This document shows positions 1 to 9,472 of a stretch of DNA of 64,000 bases, one piece after another; the stretch's first letter is position 1, and the number at the start of each line of letters is the position of its first letter. Below the pieces are notes generated by a model. That model was not told where the DNA came from. It saw only the letters and a program-made list of their open reading frames with translations, and searched no databases. The DNA comes from Flavivirga algicola (GTDB taxonomy: Bacteria > Bacteroidota > Bacteroidia > Flavobacteriales > Flavobacteriaceae), in assembly GCF_012910715.1 (NCBI RefSeq), contig NZ_JABBHF010000016.1:23008-87007 (forward strand), in the 5' to 3' direction. The translations under genes and the position numbers were made by a program.

Positions 1-2
1 CA

Positions 3-191
3 AGCGAATTAGCTAAGCGAAACCCAGAATTAGGAAGTAAATTAGATGTGCCAGGAGAATATGAAATTGTAGACGATAAAGTTATTATTAAATATTTTGA
101 TGGGTATCAAACCCATACGTTAACGAAAATCGATGATAAACTGACTTCAACATCAGATTTATTTAAATTATGTACTTGTAAAACAGAGTAG
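3..191 (+). CDS. C-terminal end of a hypothetical protein (5' end outside window)
   Basis: An open frame without a start enters from the left edge and ends at TAG 189-191, leaving 62 visible residues (begins SELAKRNPELGSK, ends LFKLCTCKTE). The tail is hydrophilic, rich in Lys and Asp, and has a CTC pair near its end. No family could be recognised from so little. It is the only one of the three plus-strand frames that is open here, and codon use looks like the neighbours, so I regard it as the end of a real gene. Confidence 0.55.
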   Translation, partial: SELAKRNPELGSKLDVPGEYEIVDDKVIIKYFDGYQTHTLTKIDDKLTSTSDLFKLCTCKTE

Positions 192-299
192 AAACTTTTG
201 CATCAATTAGCTTTTTTTCAAACGCTTATATGCTTTGTATACGCATTAAGGTGGTATAATTGAAGGTAACTAAGATAATTGTATAAAAACTGAGTTTAA

Positions 300-437
300 A
301 AAAGAGGGTGTCTAAAAAGTCTTTATAATTTGATTTGTCAGGTTGAGCCTGTCGAAACCAACATTGATTATCTGTCTTTTAAAATATTTCGACAAGCTCA
401 ATATGACATTGAACATTCTTTTTAGACACCCTCTTTT
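300..437. repeat. 138-base long-hairpin dispersed repeat, copy 1
   Basis: Perfect 20-base inverted arms at 300-319 and 418-437 (outer motif GAGGGTGTCTAAAAAG) enclose a second imperfect inverted pair, GGTTGAGCCTGTCGAAA against TTTCGACAAGCTCAA. Two relatives lie at 43241-43366 and 43740-43874, in the opposite orientation to this one. The arms end in A/T runs, so in either direction the transcript could fold as a terminator. It separates the partial left-edge gene from the end of groL. It is the only structure seen between 192 and 461. Confidence 0.8.
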
Positions 438-461
438 AATATAATTTGATGAGGTAGTCGA

Positions 462-2102
<1,641 letters not shown>

Positions 2103-2114
2103 TTACTTTTTGTC

Positions 2115-2187
2115 ATTCCTACCTTAGTAGGAATCTGTTTTTTTATACTTGATTTTTGTTTGATGAGATTCCCATGCAAATGGGAAT
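2115..2187. repeat. Pair of ATTCC-type mini-hairpins between groES and groL
   Basis: Two perfect 8-base-arm hairpins occupy the spacer: ATTCCTAC/GTAGGAAT at 2115-2134 and ATTCCCAT/ATGGGAAT at 2168-2187. A third member of the same pattern (ATTCCTGC/GCAGGAAT) lies at 22321-22340. They look like a dispersed small palindromic family. Here they sit inside the groESL transcript and could influence groL mRNA stability or relative expression. That role is inference. Confidence 0.6.
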
Positions 2188-2199
2188 AAAAGCAATTAC

Positions 2200-2475
2200 T
2201 TAGATAATTGCTAAAATGTCACTTTCGCGCATAATTAAATAATCTTTGCCTTCCAATTTAAGTTCGGTTCCAGCAAATTTCCCGTATAGAACAGTGTCAC
2301 CAACTTTTACGGTAATGGGGGCATCTTTTGTGCCTTTTCCAGCGGCTACTACGTTTCCTTTTTGTGGTTTTTCTTTAGCGTTATCTGGAATAATAATTCC
2401 TGAAGCCGTAGTGGTTTCGGCTGCAGCAGGTTCAATAAGAACACGGTCTGCTAATGGTTTAATATTTAATGCCAT
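2200..2475 (-). CDS. groES: Co-chaperonin GroES (Hsp10)
   Basis: The 91-residue product has the normal GroES length and starts [16 protein letters not shown]. The mobile loop that docks on GroEL is visible around residues 16-32 ([12 protein letters not shown]). It caps the GroEL chamber in the cytoplasm. It is the first gene of the groES-groL operon. No CIRCE element (TTAGCACTC inverted repeat) is present upstream, so HrcA-type control is not indicated. Confidence 0.97.
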   Translation of the reverse strand: MALNIKPLADRVLIEPAAAETTTASGIIIPDNAKEKPQKGNVVAAGKGTKDAPITVKVGDTVLYGKFAGTELKLEGKDYLIMRESDILAII

Positions 2476-2507
2476 TTTTTATATGTTTTAAATTATTTAA
2501 GTTTTTT

Positions 2508-2539
2508 AACGCTTAAGCGTTATACTAAAAATGTGCCAA
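2508..2539 (-). promoter_or_regulatory. groES upstream region with perfect palindrome
   Basis: About 33 bases upstream of the groES start lies the 14-base perfect palindrome AACGCTTAAGCGTT (2508-2521). Immediately upstream on the same strand is TTGGCACATTTTT (ending near 2539). The TTGGCA resembles the -24 part of a sigma-54 promoter, but the expected -12 GC element is absent, so the promoter class is undecided. The palindrome lies in or near the 5' leader and could be an operator or an mRNA hairpin. Confidence 0.35.
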
Positions 2540-2590
2540 TACTCAAGAACTGACAAACTTGCAGGCCTGCCTAATCAGACAGGTAGGAAC

Positions 2591-2620
2591 AAAAAATGCC
2601 AACTGGTAAAGTTGGCATTT
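2591..2620 (-). terminator. Rho-independent terminator downstream of secG
   Basis: Read on the minus strand, a 10-base perfect stem AAATGCCAAC/GTTGGCATTT with a 7-base loop is followed by a T run. It starts 23 bases after the secG stop and isolates the miaB-to-secG run from groESL. Confidence 0.85.
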
Positions 2621-2643
2621 CTGTTTCATTTTATTATACAAAA

Positions 2644-3006
2644 TTAATTTGCTGTAGAATCTGCTGGCGTTGCAGTTGCCGCATCATTAGTTGCTGGTAA
2701 TGGAGCAGGCAAAGCAGGAGTGGTGGTTGCTGCGTCCTCATCTAAAGCTTTAGAATCTACGTTTTCTCCCCCTCTGTTAATTGCTACATTAGAAGCTAAT
2801 ATTAAAACTAATAATAGGGTTGCCAAGGTCCATGTACTTTTATCTAAAAAATCAGTTGTCTTTTTTACACCACCTAATTGTTGTGTGCCACCGCCGCCAA
2901 AAGATGATGATAATCCACCACCCTTAGGGTTTTGAACCATGATTACCACTATGAGTAAAAATGCTACTACTACAATTAGTGCTAAAAATATTGTAAACGT
3001 ACTCAT
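2644..3006 (-). CDS. secG: Preprotein translocase subunit SecG
   Basis: The 120-residue protein has the SecG plan: an N-terminal membrane helix (about 3-24, IFLALIVVVAFLLIVVIMVQ), the conserved cytoplasmic loop NPKGGGLSSSFGGGG, and a second helix at about 58-75. A Pro/Ala/Thr-rich tail of about 40 residues follows. SecG assists SecYE and SecA in moving preproteins across the inner membrane. Its start overlaps the stop of the upstream TPR gene by one base, implying translational coupling. A strong terminator follows. Confidence 0.95.
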   Translation of the reverse strand: MSTFTIFLALIVVVAFLLIVVIMVQNPKGGGLSSSFGGGGTQQLGGVKKTTDFLDKSTWTLATLLLVLILASNVAINRGGENVDSKALDEDAATTTPALPAPLPATNDAATATPADSTAN

Positions 3007-3974
3007 TATTCTATATTATTTTGTTCTTGTAATTGTTTTATCGCCTTAATTTGGTCTGCAAAGAAACCACTTTTTTCTGGATATTTCAAACTTAAAACTT
3101 TATAAGATTGAATTGCTTTTTTATAGTTTTTTTGCTCAACATAAATACGGGCTAAAGTCTCGGTCATTAAGGACTCAGGTCTTATCATTTGAGCTTTGGC
3201 CAGATTTCCTTTAGTAATTGAAGATTTAAAAGGGTTTATTTTTGGGTTTTTTGTAATGAATTGATCGATAAGCTCAAACTTTTTAGCTTTATCTAAAGTA
3301 GGTTTGTCGTTATCAATTTCTGTATGTTCTTGATTTTTGTTTTCCTCTTTCTCTTCTTTGTCATCACGTCTTTCAATCGGTTTAAAGCGTGCTAATTTTA
3401 ACCATTCGTTAAAAGAATGGGTTTCTTTTTTGTCAAATTGAAGGGGTTTGCCCAGACTTAGTATATCGCTAGCAGAAACCTCTTGTGTTTTTGTTTCTTT
3501 GGTTACTTTTTCAATAGATTCAGATTCATCTAAAACAAAATTTGTTGATTTTTTAGGGCGCTCTTCTTTAGGTTGAAATAATGATGGATCCAGAACCCCT
3601 ATAGTGTCTTTAATTTGTTGTTTTAAGGTATTGTCTATTTTTACACTTTTATTTACCGAAATATCTTCAACGGTAACGTCTATGTCTTTTAGGTGGGCAA
3701 TATTTTGCTTTATAAATTGTGAGATTTCATTTTGAATAAATGCTTCAGATGTAATAAAATCAAACAAAATACTTCTGTCTGTTGTATAAGCGGCCGTTGT
3801 TTTAAGCTCTTGGTTGTATTTAAAACTACTTTGGTTTTTTAGGCCTTTAAGATATACGGCACGAGCTGGTTGAAAATAAGGGAATTCATCGATAATAGAT
3901 TTCACAGCTTCAGTTTGTTGATGCGTTATGGTTTGTGGTTGCTGTAATATGTTTGCGAAATCTGTTGAATTCAT
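3006..3974 (-). CDS. Tetratricopeptide-repeat protein, unknown role
   Basis: A 322-residue cytoplasmic protein without signal peptide. The N-terminal part (1-100) is helical and conserved-looking (EFPYFQPARAVYLKGL). The middle (about 110-240) is charged and Lys/Glu-rich. The C-terminal 60 residues form a TPR-like pair (AQMIRPESLMTETLARIYVEQKNYKKAIQSYKVLSLKYPEK). It sits four bases after the LptE gene and one base into secG, so it probably belongs to an envelope-biogenesis transcription unit. A precise function cannot be given. Confidence 0.75.
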   Translation of the reverse strand: MNSTDFANILQQPQTITHQQTEAVKSIIDEFPYFQPARAVYLKGLKNQSSFKYNQELKTTAAYTTDRSILFDFITSEAFIQNEISQFIKQNIAHLKDIDVTVEDISVNKSVKIDNTLKQQIKDTIGVLDPSLFQPKEERPKKSTNFVLDESESIEKVTKETKTQEVSASDILSLGKPLQFDKKETHSFNEWLKLARFKPIERRDDKEEKEENKNQEHTEIDNDKPTLDKAKKFELIDQFITKNPKINPFKSSITKGNLAKAQMIRPESLMTETLARIYVEQKNYKKAIQSYKVLSLKYPEKSGFFADQIKAIKQLQEQNNIE

Positions 3975-3978
3975 TAGG

Positions 3979-4485
3979 TTACCATTTGGCTAGAGTTGCA
4001 TTAAAAATATCTTGTGTCAAACGTTCAAAAATCTCTTCGTGAGCTGTTGTCTTTTGGCTGCCGACAAGCTGAGAACTTCCAGGATAATCATAGAAAAATG
4101 AAAAGCTCTGTTCAAGATCGTCTTCTTCTTTCTTCCTATTAAAAAAACGCACTTTAACACCAATAGTCAATCTGTTTTGGGCAGCTGTGTTTTGAGATGT
4201 CGCCGTAGTTGGTGAAATCCTGTAATTTGTTATTTCTCCTTCATAAACTAAATCACCATTAGAAGGGACCAACCCTAAATTGGTTTGGTTTTGTATTAAG
4301 TCTTCTAGAGCTAGTTTAAAATCTCTTTCTAAACCAGGCTCTATTAATAGTGATGTGTTTTCAAAACGATTTACCTGAAATGTTTTAACATCTGGAGATA
4401 TAGATGCACCGGTAAATGAATAGATGCCGCAGTTTACAATTGTTAATGTAATTACTAGTAAAAATATGTATTTAACTATTTTCAT
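3979..4485 (-). CDS. lptE: LptE-family LPS-assembly lipoprotein
   Basis: 168 residues with a lipoprotein signal ending at Cys19 (TIVNCGIYSFTG). The following GIYSFTGASISPDVKTFQVNRFEN matches the Bacteroidota LptE pattern. LptE plugs the LptD barrel and helps insert lipopolysaccharide in the outer membrane. The next gene upstream is a clear paralogue, so the locus carries two tandem copies. This copy keeps the YSFTG core typical of the family, so I take it as the functional LptE. The symbol rests on family resemblance only. Confidence 0.8.
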   Translation of the reverse strand: MKIVKYIFLLVITLTIVNCGIYSFTGASISPDVKTFQVNRFENTSLLIEPGLERDFKLALEDLIQNQTNLGLVPSNGDLVYEGEITNYRISPTTATSQNTAAQNRLTIGVKVRFFNRKKEEDDLEQSFSFFYDYPGSSQLVGSQKTTAHEEIFERLTQDIFNATLAKW

Positions 4486-4513
4486 ATGTATTTAACTTGA
4501 TCTATATTATATT

Positions 4514-5026
4514 TTACCATTTGGCAGTTAAGGTAGTGTTAAAAATATCCTGAGTTATATGTTTAAATATTGCTTCAATAGCTTCGTTTTTTAGATTTCC
4601 TGTAAGTTGTTTATCGCTAGGGTAGTCATAAAAGAACGAAAAAGTTTGCTCAAAATTACTGTCTTTTTTTAATTTATTAAAATGGAGAACATTTATACTT
4701 ATTTTTAGTCTGTTTTGAGCTGCAGTATTTTGGGATGTAGCAGTTGTCGGTGAAATTTTATAATCTGTGATTTCTCCTTGATAAACTAAATCACCTCCAG
4801 TTTTTACTAAACTCAACGAGGTTTGATTTAATAGCAATTCCTGTAAGGATAATGTGAAATCTCTATTTAAGCCTGGTTCAATTAAATTTGAATTGTTTTT
4901 AAAACTATTTACTTGAAATGTCGTAGCATTTCCTATATTGACATTATTAAATGTGTATTTTGATTTACACCCAAACATAATAATTGATATGCCAATATTG
5001 ATTATAATTAATTTGTAAAACTTCAT
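4514..5026 (-). CDS. Second, diverged LptE-like lipoprotein
   Basis: 170 residues, lipobox Cys20 (ISIIMFGCKSKYTF). It aligns end to end with the next gene: both have IEPGL.RDF, GDLVY.GEIT.Y.ISPTTATSQNTAAQNRL and QSFSFFYDYP-like stretches and end in a Trp after an AKW motif. The hallmark YSFTG is replaced by SKYTFNN. This is a tandem duplication with relaxed or altered constraint on one copy. It may partner a different LptD-like barrel or act as a backup; neither can be decided here. Confidence 0.7.
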   Translation of the reverse strand: MKFYKLIIINIGISIIMFGCKSKYTFNNVNIGNATTFQVNSFKNNSNLIEPGLNRDFTLSLQELLLNQTSLSLVKTGGDLVYQGEITDYKISPTTATSQNTAAQNRLKISINVLHFNKLKKDSNFEQTFSFFYDYPSDKQLTGNLKNEAIEAIFKHITQDIFNTTLTAKW

Positions 5027-5047
5027 TCAACGTCTAGTTTTAAAGTA

Positions 5048-6319
5048 TTACAAGTCATATTGCTTAATCTTTCTATATAAAGTACGTTCACTAATTCCAA
5101 GTTCGGCTGCTGCTAATTTACGTTTTCCGTTGTGACGTTCAAGAGATTTTTTTATTAATTCTAATTCTTTATCATGTAGGGATAAGGTTTCTTCTTCCTG
5201 AATCTCTTCGGCAAAATGATATTTATCTTGAATGTCAATGGTCTCTTCTGGGTCTATTGAATGTTCTGGTATAGATAATACTTCTGTTTCTGGAACGGAG
5301 TTTTCGTATACGGTTTCCTCTTCTTCTTTGTTGGTTCCATATATTTTCTGAATTAGAACTTCATTATCTTTTTCTACATCTTTGGTGTTTCCACTTTTCA
5401 TAAGTTCCATGGTAAGCTTTTTTAAATCATTTAAATCGGCTTTCATATCAAATAGAACTTTGTATAAAATCTCACGCTCACTGCTAAAATCACTTTCAGA
5501 TTTTGATGTTTTAATGACTGCAGGTAAATTGGTGCCTGTTGTTGGTAGATAACCTCTAAGTGCTTCTGCTGTTATCGTACGATTTTGCTCTAATACCGAT
5601 AGTTGCTCTGCAATATTACGAAGCTGACGCACATTGCCACTCCAACGATGCTTAGCAAGCACTTGAATAGCTGTATCTGTTAATTTAACGGTTGGCATTT
5701 TATATTTAAGAGCAAAATCGCTGGCAAATTTTCTAAACAGTAAATGGATATCTTCTCGTCGCTCACGCAATGGGGGTAAATGTATGTCTACTGTACTTAA
5801 TCTGTAATATAGATCTTCACGGAACTTTTCCTTGTCGATAGCTTCAAACATATTTACATTGGTAGCGGCTACTATACGAACATTGGTTTTTTGAACCTTA
5901 CTGGAACCTACCTTTAAAAACTCACCATTTTCCAGAACACGTAGTAATCGTACTTGTGTTGTTAGCGGGAGTTCCCCCACTTCATCAAGAAAAATAGTAC
6001 CGCCATCTGCTACTTCAAAATAACCTTGTCTGGTTTGAGTTGCTCCTGTAAAGGCACCTTTTTCATGGCCAAAAAGTTCACTGTCAATAGTGCCTTCTGG
6101 TATAGCTCCACAGTTTACAGCAATATATTTGTTGTGCTTTCTGTGTGATAATTGATGTATTATTTTGGGAATACTTTCTTTACCAACACCACTCTCTCCA
6201 GTTACCAGCACCGAAATATCGGTTGGAGCGACCTGAATGGCTTTTTCAATGGCTCGGTTTAGTAATGCCGTATTACCAATAATACCAAAACGTTGTTTTA
6301 TGGACTGTACAGATTCCAT
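5048..6319 (-). CDS. Sigma-54 interaction domain transcriptional activator
   Basis: 423 residues with no receiver or sensor domain at the N-terminus. The AAA+ sigma-54 activator domain starts almost at once: Walker A GESGVGKE at 41-48, the sigma-54-contacting GAFTGA at 88-93, and Walker B GGTIFLDEVGEL at 106-117. A charged linker (about 270-375) leads to a Fis-type helix-turn-helix at the end (KRKLAAAELGISERTLYRKIKQY). It would remodel RpoN polymerase from an enhancer. Lacking a regulatory domain, it is probably controlled by level or by a partner protein. It sits in the miaB-secG run. Confidence 0.9.
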   Translation of the reverse strand: MESVQSIKQRFGIIGNTALLNRAIEKAIQVAPTDISVLVTGESGVGKESIPKIIHQLSHRKHNKYIAVNCGAIPEGTIDSELFGHEKGAFTGATQTRQGYFEVADGGTIFLDEVGELPLTTQVRLLRVLENGEFLKVGSSKVQKTNVRIVAATNVNMFEAIDKEKFREDLYYRLSTVDIHLPPLRERREDIHLLFRKFASDFALKYKMPTVKLTDTAIQVLAKHRWSGNVRQLRNIAEQLSVLEQNRTITAEALRGYLPTTGTNLPAVIKTSKSESDFSSEREILYKVLFDMKADLNDLKKLTMELMKSGNTKDVEKDNEVLIQKIYGTNKEEEETVYENSVPETEVLSIPEHSIDPEETIDIQDKYHFAEEIQEEETLSLHDKELELIKKSLERHNGKRKLAAAELGISERTLYRKIKQYDL

Positions 6320-6330
6320 TAATTATTTTT

Positions 6331-6672
6331 TTAATGCTCAATATATTCAGAAATTCCGCGCTCATTTTTCTTTCCCAACCATTCCCAATTAAGCTTGAGT
6401 TTTATTTTGTTGTTGCTAGTTAAACTTATGTTGGCAATTGCTTTTCCTGCTTTTAATTCGCTTTCTGTGGTTATACATTGGTATAACATATCAAGTTTAT
6501 TATTTTCTAAATGGGCAATTATTTTACCATATTTTATGGGGCCTCCATAATATTCGGCGGTGACTAGATTGCCTTCTTGTTTATATTTAAATATGGTCTC
6601 AGAATTCACTTTTCCTTTTTCAGAATTTTCTATAAGAGAAAATATTTTATTGTTAAAGTTGAATTTCTCCAT
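6331..6672 (-). CDS. Small conserved-looking protein of unknown function
   Basis: 113 residues, no signal peptide or membrane segment, alternating hydrophobic pattern suggesting a beta-rich fold (YYGGPIKYGKIIAHLE; LKLNWEWLGKKNERGISEY). It lies 5 bases after miaB and 11 bases before the sigma-54 activator. Similar small proteins in flavobacteria have sometimes been labelled acetylglutamate synthase, but no acetyltransferase motif is visible, so I give no function. Confidence 0.65.
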   Translation of the reverse strand: MEKFNFNNKIFSLIENSEKGKVNSETIFKYKQEGNLVTAEYYGGPIKYGKIIAHLENNKLDMLYQCITTESELKAGKAIANISLTSNNKIKLKLNWEWLGKKNERGISEYIEH

Positions 6673-6677
6673 CTTTT

Positions 6678-8126
6678 TTAATTGTTTTCAGAATATCCTA
6701 TAGCCTCGCCAATAAGTGTTGCGCTGGTACAGCTTGTCGTTTTTACCATGACCAAATCTCCTATTTTATAATGGGCTTTAGGAAATACAACGACTGTATT
6801 CTGAGGATTTCTTCCAGACCATTGTTGGTTCGATTTTTTAGATTCTTTTTCAATTAATACTTCTACAACGGTATTTAACTGTGCTTCGGTTCTTATTCTG
6901 CTATGTTCTTGTTGTAGAGCAACCATTTCTGCTAGTCTTCTTTTCTTTACAGGTTCTGGTACATCGTCTTCCATTTTACGCTCGGCCATAGTGCCTGGAC
7001 GTTCGGAATAGGTAAACATATATCCGAAATGATATTTCACATGGTTCATTAAAGAAACGGTGTCCTGAAAGTCTTCTTCTGTCTCGGTAGGAAAACCAAC
7101 GATCATATCTTGACTGATGGCACAATCTGGAATGATTTTACGAATATTATCAATCAAAGTCATATACTCTTCACGGGTATGTAAGCGATTCATTGCTTTT
7201 AAAACACGGTCGCTGCCACTTTGTACTGGTAAATGAATATGGTTGCAAATATTATGGTGTTTAGCCATGGTCTCAACAACATCCAGCGTTAAGTCCTGTG
7301 GATTTGATGTTGAAAATCGAATGCGCATTTTTGGTTGTGTGTTCGCACACATGTCCAATAGTTTTGCAAAGTTTACCGATGTGGCTTTTTGTATCTCGCT
7401 AGCTTTGTCAAAATCCTTTTTCAATCCGCCACCATACCAAAGATAGCTATCTACATTCTGGCCAAGTAGCGTAATTTCTTTAAAACCTCTACGCCATAAA
7501 TCGTTTATTTCTTCTAAAATACTCTGTGGGTCTCTACTGCGTTCACGACCACGAGTAAAAGGAACCACGCAAAAAGTACACATGTTGTCGCAGCCACGCG
7601 TTATGGAAACAAAAGCTGTAACACCATTGGTGTTTAAACGTACTGGAGAAATATCCCCATAGGTTTCTTCTTTAGAAAGGATAACGTTAATAGCATCGCG
7701 TCCTTCATCAACTTCTGCCAGTAAGTTTGGTAGGTCTTTATAAGCATCTGGTCCAACAACCAAATCAACAATTTTTTCTTCTTCAAGAAATTTTGTTTTT
7801 AAGCGTTCTGCCATACAGCCCAAAACACCTACTTTCATTTTTGGATTGTGGGCTCTTTTTACAGCATTGTATTTTTCTAAGCGTTTGCGTACGGTCTGTT
7901 CTGCTTTGTCTCTAATAGAGCAGGTGTTTACTAAAACCAAATCGGCATCTTCTAAATTCTGTGTCGTATTAAATCCTTGGTCTGACATGATTGAAGCCAC
8001 AATTTCACTATCGCTAAAATTCATAGCGCACCCATAACTTTCAATAAAAAGTTTGCGTTTATTGTTTTCTTTTGATTCTAGGATGAGTGATTCTCCCTGT
8101 TTATTTTCGTCTATAATTTTCTCCAT
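6678..8126 (-). CDS. miaB: tRNA-2-methylthio-N6-dimethylallyladenosine synthase MiaB
   Basis: 482 residues from the chosen start MEKIIDENKQGES. It is a radical-SAM methylthiotransferase acting on A37 of tRNAs. The N-terminal UPF0004 domain has its three cluster Cys (SYGCAMNFSDSE, NTCSIRDKAE, GVLGCMAERL). The radical SAM motif is RGCDNMCTFC, and a TRAM-type RNA-binding tail ends the protein. The frame is open to an ATG at 8216, but a strong promoter lies at 8161-8194, inside that extension, so the 8126 start is preferred. It heads the minus-strand run to secG. Confidence 0.96.
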   Translation of the reverse strand: MEKIIDENKQGESLILESKENNKRKLFIESYGCAMNFSDSEIVASIMSDQGFNTTQNLEDADLVLVNTCSIRDKAEQTVRKRLEKYNAVKRAHNPKMKVGVLGCMAERLKTKFLEEEKIVDLVVGPDAYKDLPNLLAEVDEGRDAINVILSKEETYGDISPVRLNTNGVTAFVSITRGCDNMCTFCVVPFTRGRERSRDPQSILEEINDLWRRGFKEITLLGQNVDSYLWYGGGLKKDFDKASEIQKATSVNFAKLLDMCANTQPKMRIRFSTSNPQDLTLDVVETMAKHHNICNHIHLPVQSGSDRVLKAMNRLHTREEYMTLIDNIRKIIPDCAISQDMIVGFPTETEEDFQDTVSLMNHVKYHFGYMFTYSERPGTMAERKMEDDVPEPVKKRRLAEMVALQQEHSRIRTEAQLNTVVEVLIEKESKKSNQQWSGRNPQNTVVVFPKAHYKIGDLVMVKTTSCTSATLIGEAIGYSENN

Positions 8127-8160
8127 AATATATCGAAACTGAACGCATTCAATAAGTGTG

Positions 8161-8194
8161 CAAAGATACAATTTATTTGCGTTTTGTGACAAAG
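8161..8194 (-). promoter_or_regulatory. Bacteroidota-type promoter of miaB
   Basis: On the minus strand the sequence reads TTTG, about 21 bases, then TATCTTTG (CAAAGATA at 8161-8168 on the plus strand). This matches the TTG / TAnnTTTG consensus of the primary sigma factor in this phylum. It fixes the miaB start downstream at 8126. Confidence 0.75.
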
Positions 8195-8303
8195 TGGCAG
8201 TTTGAATTTCTTTCAAATTTTAAAATTATCAATGCCGTTTACGCAACCAAAATGTGCTTTGGGTATCTATTTAGAAACCAAACTTCTAAAATATATTAAG
8301 TTT

Positions 8304-9002
8304 ATGAAAAAGATTTTATTTGCTATTTCCGTTATGTTATGTTTCATGAATATGAAATGTTCAGATGATGACACTATTCATGTTGATTCAGATAATTTAT
8401 TAATTGGTAGTTGGGCAGAACCCGTTTACGATGCTGAAAAAATAACATTTAAAAAAGTAGCTAAACTGCCTGAAGAAGACTACGGAATTTTATTCAAGGA
8501 TAACGGAAGCTTTGTTGTTCGTTCTTCAGGATGGTGCGGCACACCACCTTTGGTTTTTTTCGATTCTAATGGAACATGGAAACTAGATAATACACTTATA
8601 ACTATAACGCAGGATCAATATCCCAGTAACTATATTTGGCGTATCGTTTCGTTGACTGCAAACGAATTAGTTGTAAAAAGAGAGTTGACAGAACAAGAAG
8701 AAGACCATAGGGAATTAATGGATTTGTTTGATGAAATTTACCAACTATCAATAAGTGTTTCCTGTACCGATAGTGCCGATTGGACTTTTACGGCCTATGG
8801 CGCTAAAGCTTGTGGCGGTCCACAGGGATATATTGCTTATTCCACACAAATAGATACTGCAGCTTTTTTACAAAAAATAGAAGTATACACTAATTTAGAA
8901 AAAGCGTATAATATAAAATGGGGTATTGCTTCGACATGTGATTTGCCAAAACAACCTAAAGGAGTCGTTTGCGAAAATGGATTTCCTGTACTGAAGTATT
9001 AA
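8304..9002 (+). CDS. Putative surface lipoprotein, unknown function
   Basis: 232 residues from MKKILFAISVMLCFMNMKCSDDD. The signal peptide ends at a Cys followed by SDDD, which resembles the lipoprotein export signal that sends Bacteroidota lipoproteins to the cell surface. The mature part has six further Cys and a lipocalin-like start (LLIGSWAEPVY, GSFVVRS, NGTWKLDN, ITITQD) suggesting a small beta-barrel. An upstream ATG at 8202 is open but would bury the signal peptide, so 8304 is chosen. The next gene has a near-identical signal peptide. Confidence 0.75.
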   Translation: MKKILFAISVMLCFMNMKCSDDDTIHVDSDNLLIGSWAEPVYDAEKITFKKVAKLPEEDYGILFKDNGSFVVRSSGWCGTPPLVFFDSNGTWKLDNTLITITQDQYPSNYIWRIVSLTANELVVKRELTEQEEDHRELMDLFDEIYQLSISVSCTDSADWTFTAYGAKACGGPQGYIAYSTQIDTAAFLQKIEVYTNLEKAYNIKWGIASTCDLPKQPKGVVCENGFPVLKY

Positions 9003-9018
9003 TTTAGAAACATGTGTA

Positions 9019-9459
9019 ATGATGAAAAAGATTTTTTTTGTTGCCTCAGTGGTATTGTGTTTTATGAATATGCAATGTAACGATGACGATGGTATTGATC
9101 CTTCTTTATTTGTTTGCGATCAGGCCGTTGTTGTTGATAAAGAAGTATATGATAATTTAGATTCAGCTCATTTTACTTTGGTTAATGCTGAAATAAGTAA
9201 TAATTGTTTAACTATCGAAATAAGTGCTTCTGGGTGCGATGGTAATTCCTGGGAGTTTAATTTAATAGATTCTGGAGCTATTGCCGAATCTTCACCAGAA
9301 CAACGTTATTTAAAACTTCAATTAGTAAATAAAGAAGCTTGTTTAGCAGTATTTAAAAGAACGGTTTCGTTCGATTTAACGCCACTTCAAGTTAGTGGGA
9401 GTCGTGAAATCATATTGCATTTAAAAGGTTTGGAATCTTCATTGAATTATAAATATTAA
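9019..9459 (+). CDS. Small lipoprotein, unknown function
   Basis: 146 residues beginning MMKKIFFVASVVLCFMNMQCNDDD. The signal peptide is nearly the same as that of the preceding gene (VVLCFMNMQC against VMLCFMNMKC), and acidic residues again follow the Cys. The mature domains of the two do not obviously align, so the leader may have been copied or shuffled. Mature part has five Cys and a beta-rich pattern. The start could equally be the second ATG at 9022. It lies 16 bases after the previous gene and 13 before the next, consistent with an operon. Confidence 0.7.
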   Translation: MMKKIFFVASVVLCFMNMQCNDDDGIDPSLFVCDQAVVVDKEVYDNLDSAHFTLVNAEISNNCLTIEISASGCDGNSWEFNLIDSGAIAESSPEQRYLKLQLVNKEACLAVFKRTVSFDLTPLQVSGSREIILHLKGLESSLNYKY

Positions 9460-9472
9460 AAAAATATCCGTT

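Noticed and set aside
2508..2560. Sigma-54 promoter or CIRCE element for groES
   Set aside because: TTGGCA is present but no -12 GC box at the right distance, and no CIRCE inverted repeat.
8127..8216. N-terminal extension of MiaB to an ATG at 8216
   Set aside because: A consensus promoter lies inside the extension at 8161-8194 and the extra residues do not resemble MiaB.
8202..8303. N-terminal extension of the 8304 lipoprotein
   Set aside because: It would place 34 residues before a normal lipoprotein signal peptide and overlap the miaB promoter region.
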